Of a DNA stretch of 64,000 nucleotides, positions 1 to 9,657 are shown in pieces. Position 1 is the stretch's first letter; every line of letters starts with the position of its first letter. Location: positions 1-64,000 of the forward strand of contig JAPMXV010000009.1 in NCBI GenBank assembly GCA_026936335.1, written 5' to 3'. This DNA is from Mantamonas sphyraenae (taxonomy: Eukaryota; CRuMs; Mantamonadidae). A program made the position numbers and the translations under genes. The notes beneath the pieces are model-generated. The model was not told the DNA's origin. It did not search any database and saw nothing but the letters and a program-made list of their open reading frames with translations.

Positions 1-196
1 AACCCTAACCCTAACCCTAACCCTAACCCTAACCCTAACCCTAACCCTAACCCTAACCCTAACCCTAACCCTAACCCTAACCCTAACCCTAACCCTACCC
101 TAACCCTAACCCTAACCCTAACCCTAACCCTAACCCTAACCCTAACCCTAACCCTAACCCTAACCCTAACCCTAACCCTAACCCTAACCCTAACCC
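1..196. repeat. Telomeric repeat array (CCCTAA)n
   Basis: The window begins with an uninterrupted array of CCCTAA hexamers, the C-rich strand of TTAGGG, so the left edge is a chromosome end with the telomere pointing left. One unit near 93-97 lacks an A (CCCTA). After about 196 the array decays into CCAGCCCTACCCCCAAACCCTAG and stops by about 216, which marks the subtelomere boundary. Confidence 0.98.
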
Positions 197-216
197 AGCC
201 CTACCCCCAAACCCTA

Positions 217-841
217 GTTTGTTGTGTAAATTCTTGGTGATGGGTCTGGTCTATGTCGTGTGAGTTGTGCTTGTGTCTGCTGGCGGTAGGGCTGACTTGG
301 ATGATGACATGGGGCAGTGGGCAATGGGTGGAAGTGAAAATGTCACTGGTGAGTGGCCGTCGTCCTGCAACGCCGCGCAGTCAGCACTGCCCATCCGCCT
401 TCAACCAAAATATCACCAACACCCACAACACACTCCACCAGTCCAACACAATCCACATACATTCCAGTTCCACCACCACCACCATGGACAAAGACCACTC
501 AAGCACTCCGAAGCAACAACACACACCCAACACCTACCCAGCGTGCGTTCTGCCTTCCACTCCGTTTTCTGACTGCCCGCTTCTCCCGCTTCCACACCCC
601 CTCCATGCTTCCGTCCCTTCCCTGCACTCCTCCCAAGCATCTCCACTTCCCCATCACCACCGCCGCTGCCTTCTCCGCTCTTCACCGATCCCCTCCCCCC
701 TGTCACTGCCCTCCCCGTTGCCAATTTCCCAGGCTGCCAATCTCCTCCGTTTTCCCTCTTTGCTCGTTCCAGCCTCCCTTCACCCCCGCTTCTGCCCTGA
801 CGGCGTCCATTCCGCCTTCCACTCACCGTTCCCACCCCGCC
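217..841. other. Subtelomeric stretch upstream of the first gene
   Basis: This region has no convincing coding sequence. From about 400 to 860 the plus strand is very rich in C and T, with few purine runs, which resembles a long 5' UTR or intron polypyrimidine stretch. A GTGAGT donor-like site lies at 349-354 and an acceptor-like cttcccgcag ends at 864, so an upstream exon (for example around 253-348, starting ATG at 253) is possible. The phases I tested do not join cleanly to the downstream frame, so I leave it unassigned. An in-frame ATG at 605 could also extend the next gene. Confidence 0.4.
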
Positions 842-3800
842 ATGCCCCTCCCCTCTTCCCGCAGCTACACGTACATGGTCCCTCCCATGGCTGCCCAGCC
901 GTTTCCGAACATGCTGCCCGCCTCTGGCGTACAAAACCCGTACCAGCACCCACAACCACCCATCATCTGGGTTCCTGTCAACATCCATCCCCAGCAGCAC
1001 TACGCGTATGCTCATCAGGGCCACCCATACTACGCCTTCCCTCCTCCGCCGCCTCCTCAGCCGCGACAAACGGCCCAGATGCACTTCCCTCAGCCTCCGT
1101 TGCACCCTCCGCCTGCTCAACCCACCACAAACCACAACCGCGTCCCCAAACGCATCAGCCCTGCCTTTGTCGGCATCACACGGACCACATCCACCACCAC
1201 ATCGTCGTCCTCCCCCCACCAGGCCACACAGCAGAGTGGAGACTGCGACGACAACGACGCAGACCAGGACACACGCACACATGACACCGGCGACGTGGAG
1301 GACCTGATGTTCCTGAACTTTGGCCACCGTGAACCTCGGTCAGTCTCCAGCAACTCAGAGTGGATGCCCAGCTCATGGATGGAGGCGTACGAAGATGGCG
1401 AGGCAAACGACGCAACCCAGAAGCACGTGGACGACAAGTTGGAACCTCAGGGCATACTTGGCTTCGCAGACACTGGTGATGCCATGGATGAGGAGTACAT
1501 GCCGCAAGACGACAGCCACGACGACACAGACGACATGGAGCAGGAGGACACGGACGAATGGCAGCCGAGACGTACAAGTAGAGGGCTCACGCGGCGTCGC
1601 AGAAGCCACATCAGCCGTCGTACCGATCCACAACTGATGAAAGGCTGTGGACAGCGCAGGCTCAGGGTCACGGCTGGCAGTGGCACGGAAACAGGAACGT
1701 CGAGCACACGGGCAAGGAGGGCAAACAACGGTGATACCGGCGCACGGAAGAATGCAGGCGTGAACAAGACGAACAAGTTGCCAGATGGTGTTGTGCGCAA
1801 AGGGTGGACAACGAACTGGCGCAGTGACGAGCGCAGCTACAGCAGCAAGGAGCACACGGCACTGCTGAAGCACATGCACACCCTGGTCAACGAGCATCCC
1901 ATCGACAACATCCCCGACCTCATGACACTGCAGGCGCGTATTGTCGTCTGCCATGGCACCCTGAGCACGCTGGTCCGACAGATTCAGCTCGCTCTGGGTA
2001 ACATGCCCCTTTCCCAGGGCGACATGGCCCTCTGCCTCACCCTTCTCGGCCATGACATGGATCAAAAGGCATGGAGTGCATCCATCATCAACGCTGGTCT
2101 GGCAATGGGTGTGACAAAGGCTGGGTTGAAGGTGTGCTGGCTGGAGGAGCCACACGACCACGGCGACCCCAACTACGCCCTGCTCCACCTCCTCATGACA
2201 GAGATGGACACTCTCGGCGACAGGCCCCATCCCACAACCTGGAAGGAGCACGAGCAGACCCTGGTGTTGCTGCAGAAAGCACGACGCCCTGCTGACAACG
2301 ACAGCGACCCACACTGGACACAATGCGAATACGACCACCACCTCGCCGACAACAAGGTGGACAAGTGGCATCCAGAGTCAGTGCGCAGTGGCTGGAGCAA
2401 GACCGGAGACGAGCGTGGCAGCTGCACGGCGCGGGAGTTCCAGACGCTGCTGGCACACATGAAGGCACGCGCAGCCAAGCACCCTCGCCATCAGCACGCA
2501 CACGAGAACCATGCACTGCGTGAGCTGATCAACAACGGCAGCAAGATGTCCCTGCTGCGACACATCATCCTGGCGCTGGGCAACGTTGGCGTGCCGCCTG
2601 TCGACCTGGCCTTCTTTGTTCGCCTCCTCAGGCCACGCCTCACCTACCAGCAGGTGCAAAATGCCATCAGCCTCACCCTCACCCGCGGTGTCACCTCCCT
2701 CTCCCTCAAGATCGCCTGGCTCGACAACCCCAAACCCAGCGACGCCACACTGCACACCCTCCTCCACACCCTCATCGACCGCATCACACCCCACATCACC
2801 ACCCGCCCCACAACCGTCGACGCCGTCAACTCCCTCGACATCACCGATCTTGTTCTTCCCGACCCCACAGAGGAGGAGATGGTGGCCGTGGAGGATGGAC
2901 TGCCAGATGGCGTTTTGCGCAGTGGATGGACGTATTGGCGCAAGAGCGAGCGCATGCACAGCAACAAGAAGGAGCACACGTCACTGCTGAAGCACATGCA
3001 CACTCTGGCCAACGAGCATCCCGTCGACGACATCCCCGACCTCATGACCCTGCAAGCGCGTGTTGTGGTCTGTCATGGTACCTTGTTGACGCTTGTCCGA
3101 CAGATTCAGCTCGCTTTGGGCAACATTCCTCTCTCCCAGGGCGACATGGCCCTCTGCCTCACCGTTCTCGGCCGCGATATGGATCAACAGACGTGCAGAA
3201 AAGCCATCCCCCACGCTGGTCTGGCCACGGGTGTGACCAAGGCTGGGTTGAAGGTGTGCTGGCTGGAGGCGCCACACCACCACGGCGACCCCAACTACGC
3301 CCTCCTCCACCTGATCATGACAGAGATGGACACTCTTGGCAACAGGCCCCATCCCACCACCTGGAAGGAGCACAAGCAGACCCAGCTGTGGCTGCAGAAA
3401 GCACGACGCCCTGCTGACAACGACAGCGATCCACACTGGACACAATGCGACTACGACCACCACCTCAACACCACCACGGTGGACAAGTGGCATCCTGAGC
3501 GTGTGCGCAGTGGCTGGAGCATCACTCCGTACAACGACGAGCGTGGCAGCTGCACAGCGCGGGAGTTCCAGACGCTGCTGGCACACATGAAGGCACGTGC
3601 AGCCAAGTACCCTCGCCATCAGCATACACACGAGCACCATGCTCTGCGTGAGCTGATCAACAACGGCGACCTGCAGTCCCTGCTGCGACACATCATCCTG
3701 GCGCTGGGCAACGTTGGCGTGCCGCCTGTCGACCTGGCCTTCTTTGTCCGCCTTCTCAGACCACGCCTCACCAGCCTGCAGGTGCAAGGTGCCATCGGCA

Positions 3801-4057
3801 ACACCCTCGCCCGTGGTGTCACCTCCCTCTCCCTCAAGATCGCCTGGCTCGACAACCCCAAACCCAGCGACGCCACACTGCACACCCTCCTCCACACCCT
3901 CATCGACCGCATCACACCCCACATCACCACCCGCCCCACCACCTATACACTCGTCAACGCCTACCCCATCTCCTCCTTCACCCTCCCCAAGCGCAAAGAC
4001 CCTTCCTCCTCCTCCTCCTCCTCCTCCTCCTCCTCCAAACGCCAACGTCTCGAATGA
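842..4057 (+). CDS. Subtelomeric four-module repeat protein, nuclear-like, unknown function
   Basis: A protein of about 1,071 residues if it starts at the ATG at 842; ATG 605 or an upstream exon are alternatives. The N-terminus is rich in Pro, Gln, His and Tyr (a PPPPPP run near 1045). An acidic stretch follows (about 1240-1560), then an Arg-rich basic patch (about 1570-1630). The rest is four related modules of about 170 residues in an A-B-A'-B' order, beginning near 1778, 2371, 2900 and 3500. Shared features are a GW near the module start, a DER/SER motif, an HxxLLxHM-like helix and an LALGN motif. The A-B pair repeats at about 1.12 kb spacing with high DNA identity, so it is a recent tandem duplication. 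The C-terminus has a poly-Ser run encoded by (TCC)n and ends KRQRLE, a possible nuclear signal. I recognise no family. Chromosome-end position suggests a fast-evolving subtelomeric gene. Confidence 0.75.
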   Translation: MPLPSSRSYTYMVPPMAAQPFPNMLPASGVQNPYQHPQPPIIWVPVNIHPQQHYAYAHQGHPYYAFPPPPPPQPRQTAQMHFPQPPLHPPPAQPTTNHNRVPKRISPAFVGITRTTSTTTSSSSPHQATQQSGDCDDNDADQDTRTHDTGDVEDLMFLNFGHREPRSVSSNSEWMPSSWMEAYEDGEANDATQKHVDDKLEPQGILGFADTGDAMDEEYMPQDDSHDDTDDMEQEDTDEWQPRRTSRGLTRRRRSHISRRTDPQLMKGCGQRRLRVTAGSGTETGTSSTRARRANNGDTGARKNAGVNKTNKLPDGVVRKGWTTNWRSDERSYSSKEHTALLKHMHTLVNEHPIDNIPDLMTLQARIVVCHGTLSTLVRQIQLALGNMPLSQGDMALCLTLLGHDMDQKAWSASIINAGLAMGVTKAGLKVCWLEEPHDHGDPNYALLHLLMTEMDTLGDRPHPTTWKEHEQTLVLLQKARRPADNDSDPHWTQCEYDHHLADNKVDKWHPESVRSGWSKTGDERGSCTAREFQTLLAHMKARAAKHPRHQHAHENHALRELINNGSKMSLLRHIILALGNVGVPPVDLAFFVRLLRPRLTYQQVQNAISLTLTRGVTSLSLKIAWLDNPKPSDATLHTLLHTLIDRITPHITTRPTTVDAVNSLDITDLVLPDPTEEEMVAVEDGLPDGVLRSGWTYWRKSERMHSNKKEHTSLLKHMHTLANEHPVDDIPDLMTLQARVVVCHGTLLTLVRQIQLALGNIPLSQGDMALCLTVLGRDMDQQTCRKAIPHAGLATGVTKAGLKVCWLEAPHHHGDPNYALLHLIMTEMDTLGNRPHPTTWKEHKQTQLWLQKARRPADNDSDPHWTQCDYDHHLNTTTVDKWHPERVRSGWSITPYNDERGSCTAREFQTLLAHMKARAAKYPRHQHTHEHHALRELINNGDLQSLLRHIILALGNVGVPPVDLAFFVRLLRPRLTSLQVQGAIGNTLARGVTSLSLKIAWLDNPKPSDATLHTLLHTLIDRITPHITTRPTTYTLVNAYPISSFTLPKRKDPSSSSSSSSSSSKRQRLE
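1778..3957 (+). repeat. Tandem duplication (two copies of about 1.1 kb) inside the subtelomeric gene
   Basis: Copy 1 starts near 1778 and copy 2 near 2900. Long stretches are nearly identical, for example the region encoding the LALGNVGVPPVDLAFF motif and the following block at about 2573-2810 and 3702-3940. Each copy encodes two different but related modules, so the coding region is a two-by-two repeat. Confidence 0.85.
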
Positions 4058-4093
4058 ACCACCGTTTCATTCTCACACCCTCCCCACTCACCC

Positions 4094-6307
4094 TCACCTC
4101 CCCACCCACCCAATCACCCTCTCCATCACCTCATCCGGCAGTGTCACCCACCCTCCCCACCCTCTCTCCTTCACATACTCCTCCATCCCTCCACACTCAA
4201 ACATCACCTCCCTCTCCTCCCCATTCATCACCAACGCCACCTCAATCGCCTCATCCACCTCCACACCCCACCCGATCCAATGCCACGCCTTCCTCCACCC
4301 TTCCTTCCTCACCATCTCCACCGTTTCCATCCTCGGCTTTGCGCCCCACGCCCGCAACACCTCCACAATCATCTCGTCCCCTCCCTTCACCCCTCTCTCC
4401 AGCGCAGTCTCATTCCCCCTATCCCCTGCAAACGTGTCCACAGGCACACCCCACTCCCACAACTCTCTCATCTTCTCCACATCCCCACACTCCACAAACT
4501 CCACGTGCTGCTCCTTGTTTCTCTCCAACAGCGACTGCAAGGTGTCCCTTCTCAGGCCCACGATGCTCCAGCACGACCGATTGCCTTCCATTGCCTTCGC
4601 CAGTGCTGCTGCTCCTTCGTCCCCGATTTCGTTGCCGTTGAGCTCCAGTCTCTGCAAGCTACTGTTCTCGCTCAGCACCTGCGCCAGTGCTGCCGTCCCT
4701 TCCGCCCCGATTCTGTTGCGGCCGACGTTCAGAGACTGCAAGCTGCTGTTCTCTCTCAGCGCGTGCGCCAGTGTTGCTGCTCCTTCCGCCTCAATGCTAT
4801 TCCAGCTGAGGTTCAGTGTCTGCAAGCTGCTGTTCTCTCTCAGCACCTGCGCGAGTGCTGCTGCTCCATCTGCTCTGATGCTGTTGCTCTCGAGGTTCAG
4901 ATTCTGCAAGCTTTGGTTCACACTCAGTGCCTGCGCCAGTGCTGCTGCGCCTTCTGCCCCAATACCGTTGCTGACGAGGTGCAGTGTCTGCAAGCTGCTG
5001 TTCATACTCAGTGGCTGCGCCAGTGCTGCTGCGCCTTCTGCCCCGATGCCGTTGCTGTAGAGGTTCAGATTCTGCAAGCTTTGGTTCACACTCAGTGCCT
5101 GTGCCAATGCTGCTGCACCTTCTGCCCCGATGCCGTTGTCTCTGAGGTTCAGTGTCTGCAAGCTCCTGTTCTCATTCAGTGCCTTCGCCAGCAGTGCGGC
5201 TCCTTTCGCTCCGATGCTGTTGAAGCTGAGGTCCAGGGTCTGCAAGCTGCTGTTCTCGCTCAGTGACCGCGCCATCGCTGTTGCTGCTGATTCCTCGATG
5301 CTGTTGTTGTTGAGGTTCAGTGTCTGCAAGCTGCTGTTCACACTCAGTCCCTGCGCCAGTGCTGCTGCTCCTTCGTTCCCGATGCGGTTGTTGCCGAGGT
5401 ACAGCTCCTGCAAGGCTGGGTTTGCACTCAGCGCCTGACCCAGTGCTGCCGCTCCATCGTCCCCGATTCGGTTGCTGATGACGTACAGCTCCTGCAAGCC
5501 TTCGTTCTTGCACAGTGCCTGCGCCAGTGCAGCTGCTCCTCCATCCCCGATGCTGTTGCTGCCAAGTCCCAGCGATTGCACACTGCTGTTCTCACACAAT
5601 GCCCGTGCCAGTGCTTCCGCACCTTCTGCCCCAATTCTGTTCCCATAGAGATTCAGCGTCTGCAAGCTCCTGTTCTCATTCAGTCCCTGCGCCAAGGCTG
5701 CTGCTCCCTCTGCCCCAAGGTCGTTCCTGCGGAGGTCCAGCGTCTGCAAGATGCCATTCTCACACAGTGCCTGCGCCAGTGCTGCTGCTCCCTCTGCCCC
5801 AAGGTCGTTGCTGTTGAAGTACAGTGTCTGCAAACTGCGGTTCTCACTCAGGGCCTGCGCCAGTACAGCTGCTTGTTTGCCTCCCAGCCCCAACTTGTAA
5901 AGGTTCAATTCCTGTGTGCCCGTGTGAATTCACGCCCACCTTCCCTGCCCTTCCCTGTGCGTGAAGGCCAGCCGTCACACGAGCATCTCCCTCCCGTCAA
6001 GTCAACTTACCACCCCCTGAGCCTCCAACGCACCAGCAATCCGTGCATGGTCCTCACTCTGCAACAAGGCCACCCATTCATCTTTTCCAAGCTTCATTTT
6101 GGCCTGCGGTATCCCAAGTTGGGTCAGAGGCTGATCCCACTTGTCCGCCTCGCCTTGTCCCCCGCACACATGCACACCACTGCTCCGCACCCACTCTACC
6201 CTACCCCTCGACTGTTCTCTACCGTGCAAGATGCCTTGCATGCGCTCCCGCACGCCACTGTCGTCTTTTTCCCTCCCCGTCCGCAGTGAGTCATGCTGAG
6301 CCATCAT
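4094..6307 (-). CDS. Leucine-rich-repeat protein (RI/NLRC3-type), two exons
   Basis: Exon 2 (4094-5911) carries about 15 near-perfect 28-residue LRRs of the ribonuclease-inhibitor type, with the consensus LQTLNLxxNxIGAEGAAALAQAL. They form a curved protein-binding solenoid. The C-terminal 150 residues leave the repeat and look ankyrin-like (GDVEKMRELWEWGV), ending in an LPDEVMERVIGW stretch that weakly resembles an F-box start. The LRR frame is open straight up to a CAG at 5914-5912 with no ATG, so an upstream exon is needed. A GTAAGT donor at 6010 gives a 99-nt phase-0 intron and exon 1 at 6011-6307. ATG 6307 (or 6304, 6241) is the start; about 704 residues. The partner is unknown. It is divergent from the phosphatase gene, 110 bp away. 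Confidence 0.8.
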
Positions 6308-6417
6308 GCCGTCCCACTCCCCAGCCATCCAACCCCGTCCTCGCCAACATCCAGAGCACAGGTCCGTGCATTTCCCCTCGACTCCCACCAACATTTTTCC
6401 TTTCCATCTGCTGCGAG

Positions 6418-7695
6418 ATGCGCCTTTCTTCCATCCTCACAGCTCTGCTGCTCCTCACGGCAGTGGCAGCAGGGGACACCACCCCACAGTTTGTCCACAG
6501 CGCATTCGCCGGCACTGCCGCTGAACCTGGCTTGGCCTTTTCGTGGTGGACAAAGGTGCAGACGCAAAATTCCCTCGTTCGCTGGGGCACCTCCCCTGGC
6601 CAGCTTGATTTTGAAGTCCCAGGGGTCTGCGAAACATACGACGCCAAAGTCGGGTTTGTGCACCATGTGGTGGTGAGCAACGTCAGCGCCGAAACCGTGT
6701 GGTACACCGTCGGGAGCATCGGCGGCGTGTGGAGCGAGGTGCTGGAGCTCAAAGCCCCCCGCAGCAAGCAAAACTCGCGCGTGCTTGTCTACGGCGACAT
6801 GGGGGTGCGTGAGAGCAACCACACAGTGCAGCGCCTGACCGACATTGCCGTGAAAGGCACTGCCGACTGGGTGCTTCACGTTGGAGACATTGGCTACGGC
6901 GACGACTACCCAGGAGAACAATACGAGGACATTTGGAACCTGTGGTTTGACAAGATGCAACCTGTGCACCAGGTCATGCCGTACATGGTTCTTCCCGGAA
7001 ACCACGAGTTTGCCTGCAAAGGCGCGGACATTGCAGAATTTTGCCCCTACGCCGTGAATTTCACAGACTACCGCATGCGTTTCCGCATGCCCTTTGCCGA
7101 GTCGGGGGCTGTGAACAACATGTGGTGGTCTATGGACCAAGGTCCCGTGCACTACGTGGCCATCGACACCGAAACGGACTTTCCTGGAGCAGCAGAGGGC
7201 CCAACAATGTTTGGCGACCAGCTCGCCTGGCTCGAGGCCGACCTGGCCCACGTGAACCGCAGCCAGACCCCTTGGATCATCGCAGCGGGTCACCGTCCCA
7301 TCTACTCGTCCAAGACTGGGTATGTGAAGGGCAACACGCCCCAGGGCATGTGTGCAGTTGTGCAAAAGGCGCTGGAGCACTTGTTTGCCAAGTATGGCGT
7401 CAATGTTTTCTTTGTGGGCCATGTGCACAGCTATGAGCGCACACACCCGGTGTATGACAACAAGTTGAACCCACAGGGCACCACCCACATTGTCGTCGGC
7501 TCCGCTGGCAACAAAGAGGGAGCGACCAAGTACGACCCGCTCGTCCAGCCCGTCTGGAGTGCCTGCCGTCACGGCACATGGGGCTATGGCGTTCTCACTG
7601 TCGAGAGTGCCCACACACTGCACTGGGAGTTCCACCGCAGCGACGACGACAAGGTGCTTGACCAAGTTGAAATCAAGAACGTGCATCTGTCGTGA
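6418..7695 (+). CDS. Purple acid phosphatase, secreted
   Basis: This 425-residue metallophosphoesterase hydrolyses phosphomonoesters at a dinuclear metal centre. The start at 6418 is chosen because it opens with a classic signal peptide (MRLSSILTALLLLTAVAAG), so the enzyme should be secreted or lysosomal. A fibronectin-III-like N-terminal domain (about residues 25-115) is followed by the catalytic domain. All five metal-ligand blocks are visible in order: GDMG, GDIGYGDD, GNHE, GHRP and GHVHSYER. The length matches metazoan ACP7-like enzymes. It is a single exon with no sign of damage. Several N-glycosylation sequons (NVS, NHT, NFT, NRS) fit an extracellular route. The reading frame continues open upstream to 6043, but that part has no phosphatase similarity. 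Confidence 0.95.
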   Translation: MRLSSILTALLLLTAVAAGDTTPQFVHSAFAGTAAEPGLAFSWWTKVQTQNSLVRWGTSPGQLDFEVPGVCETYDAKVGFVHHVVVSNVSAETVWYTVGSIGGVWSEVLELKAPRSKQNSRVLVYGDMGVRESNHTVQRLTDIAVKGTADWVLHVGDIGYGDDYPGEQYEDIWNLWFDKMQPVHQVMPYMVLPGNHEFACKGADIAEFCPYAVNFTDYRMRFRMPFAESGAVNNMWWSMDQGPVHYVAIDTETDFPGAAEGPTMFGDQLAWLEADLAHVNRSQTPWIIAAGHRPIYSSKTGYVKGNTPQGMCAVVQKALEHLFAKYGVNVFFVGHVHSYERTHPVYDNKLNPQGTTHIVVGSAGNKEGATKYDPLVQPVWSACRHGTWGYGVLTVESAHTLHWEFHRSDDDKVLDQVEIKNVHLS

Positions 7696-7697
7696 TC

Positions 7698-7893
7698 GTG
7701 CCTGACCAAGTGGATGTGCCTGACCAAGTGGATGTGCCTGACCAAGTGGATGTGCCTGACCAAGTCATCATGCTTCCCACAGTGGAAATCAACCCTTCAT
7801 CCTCGTGCCTGACCAAGTGGATGTGCCTGACCAAGTGGATGTGCCTGACCAAGTCATCATGCTTCACAAAGTGGAAATCAACCCTTCATCCTC
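7698..7893. repeat. 18-bp minisatellite in a higher-order array
   Basis: The unit gtgcctgaccaagtggat is repeated four times (last copy diverged) from 7698 and three times from 7805. Each block is followed by the same spacer of about 36 bp beginning catcatgctt. It lies just 3' of the phosphatase stop codon, so it probably sits in that gene's 3' UTR or between the convergent genes. All reading frames across it are short. Confidence 0.9.
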
Positions 7894-7920
7894 CCTCCAC
7901 CCTCCTCTCCCTCCTCCCTC

Positions 7921-9612
7921 TCAAAACAACATCGGCGGCAGAAGATGCACCGCAGAGCCAACCGCCTCCGTGCCAATCCCTGCATCCAAACACGCCTCGG
8001 GCACCTTCCACACGCTCTCGTCCCCGGGCCCCTCCTCCACGTTGGAAAACACATACGTCAGCACGCCGTCAATGTCCAGACGCGCAGGCTTGCTCAGGTC
8101 AAAGTAGTACGTCAACGTGCCGTACTCGGTCGACACCCACTTGGTCAGGAGCCGCCCGTGCACCCACGCCGTGCCCTCGTATGCCGCAGTAGCCATCGGT
8201 GCAAACAGCGATGCTGCACTCCCTGCCACCGTCACGTTTTCGCATCCACCGTTGCTCGCAAAGTAGATGATGGGCACGTCGTACAGAAACAGCGCCGTTG
8301 TCGGCGCCCCTTGCACAAAGTCCCACCGCAGCCTGTTCTTGGGTGCATCAAACCACAGCTTGCCCAGGTTGGTTTTGCCTTGCGAGAGCACTGCAAACGT
8401 GCCATGAAACTGCGTCGGGATGGGACGCTTTGGCGTGTCAACTGCATTCCACCCCCGCAAGATCCTCGGCACATGCACATCCGGCACATGCGCTCCCGTC
8501 GCCGCCGACTGGCACTCCTTCGGCACCGCAAACACGTTTGCCGGCGGCACGCCCATCTTTGTGTCCTTGAACATCATCGAGCGCTGCCCGCCCGACGGAT
8601 CCGCCCCGTACATGCCCAACGGCACCTCGCCGTCAAACAAGTAAAACAGCGCCGCGTCCTCACTCCACCATCGGTTCACCTCCTTGCCGTTCACCACCTG
8701 TGTGCCGTTGAACACAAACGTGGACACGGGAAACAAGTCCGCCGCGTGCCCATCCGGCGTCCCCGGCAGGCAGCCCAAATCCCCAATCACCAGGTACGCC
8801 TTGCCCTCTCCAAACAGCGCCAGGTCAATCAGAAACGCGCTCGCATTCCGCACATCGTGCATGTGGCCCAGCGTGCGGTCGTTGACAGAGTCAAAGAAAA
8901 ACTCGCCCACCAGGTGTTCGCCGCTCTCCACCACATCCATCGGCGCCTGGAACCCTTTCGGCACCTTGGGCACAGCCGGCACACTCGCCCCTGCCTCCTG
9001 CCTGCCCGCCTTCTGCGGCACTCCCACCACAAACTCCACCAATCTGCGTGTACGCTCCACGCCCTCGCCGTTTCCACTCCCTGCGCACACTGTCGGAACT
9101 GCGAAAACACTTGCATCCGGCTCCCCCGCCGTGTATGCACTCCATGTGTAAGTCACGGCGTTGGCCACGCTGAACACGACCGGAGTGCTCCCGTCAAAGA
9201 GGTAGAACAAGTTACCCGCCTCAAACAACCACTTGTCCAGCTGCTTGCCATCCATCTCCACCGTGCCGTTGTACACCGTGTACTGCAGCGCACGGAACAG
9301 ATCGCTTGCACTTCCGTTCACCGTGCCCTTTGTGCACTGGTCGCCCACGATCGAGTACGTGCTGCCCTGCGCGTACAACACCAGCGTCTCAGACGTCACC
9401 CCTTGCACCGTGATGTCCAAGCGCATGCGGTTACCCGTCGCGTCATAAAACATCTTTCCTGGCAGGCCATCATGGCCCGATGTCTTCACCTCCAGCGCTG
9501 CAGTAAACGCGTCCGGCGCGCTCGGCTTTGCCGGCGCCGCTGCCACCATCCCGACGCTCACACACAGAATCACACACACAGCAACAAACGCTTTGCTACG
9601 TTGCTTTACCAT
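7921..9612 (-). CDS. Secreted protein with three tandem beta-rich domains, possibly ependymin/LolA-like
   Basis: A 563-residue protein. The ATG at 9612 is followed by a lysine/arginine stretch and a hydrophobic signal peptide ending near VAAAPAKP, so it should be secreted; the open frame upstream to 9642 begins with GTG. The mature chain contains three copies of a domain of about 180 residues. Each has GKxxxD near its start, an RxRxD-type strand, a conserved Cys in a VGDQC/LGC/GGC motif, a W in a LxKWxxE strand, a YxFD motif (LFYLFDG, TYYFDLS) and a closing VPxxC. The layout (one internal Cys, alternating strands, YD near the start) resembles the ependymin/LolA-like fold. That is an inference from pattern, not from a clear family match. 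It has several N-glycosylation sites and is a single exon, 45 bp downstream of the arginine deiminase start-side neighbour's stop. Confidence 0.7.
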   Translation of the reverse strand: MVKQRSKAFVAVCVILCVSVGMVAAAPAKPSAPDAFTAALEVKTSGHDGLPGKMFYDATGNRMRLDITVQGVTSETLVLYAQGSTYSIVGDQCTKGTVNGSASDLFRALQYTVYNGTVEMDGKQLDKWLFEAGNLFYLFDGSTPVVFSVANAVTYTWSAYTAGEPDASVFAVPTVCAGSGNGEGVERTRRLVEFVVGVPQKAGRQEAGASVPAVPKVPKGFQAPMDVVESGEHLVGEFFFDSVNDRTLGHMHDVRNASAFLIDLALFGEGKAYLVIGDLGCLPGTPDGHAADLFPVSTFVFNGTQVVNGKEVNRWWSEDAALFYLFDGEVPLGMYGADPSGGQRSMMFKDTKMGVPPANVFAVPKECQSAATGAHVPDVHVPRILRGWNAVDTPKRPIPTQFHGTFAVLSQGKTNLGKLWFDAPKNRLRWDFVQGAPTTALFLYDVPIIYFASNGGCENVTVAGSAASLFAPMATAAYEGTAWVHGRLLTKWVSTEYGTLTYYFDLSKPARLDIDGVLTYVFSNVEEGPGDESVWKVPEACLDAGIGTEAVGSAVHLLPPMLF

Positions 9613-9657
9613 GGTCTTTGTTGTTCTTTTGCATGCGCCCACGCACCACGCACCACG

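Noticed and set aside
253-1284. Overlapping frames in the first 1.3 kb, including ATG 253
   Set aside because: Only the frame that continues into the repeat modules shows coherent protein sequence; the others are Pro/Ser/His shadows of a C-rich tract.
7692-8192. Frame coding VPDQVD repeats through the minisatellite
   Set aside because: The minisatellite unit is 18 bp, a multiple of three, so an open frame is expected by chance; the frame then runs antisense into the secreted protein gene.
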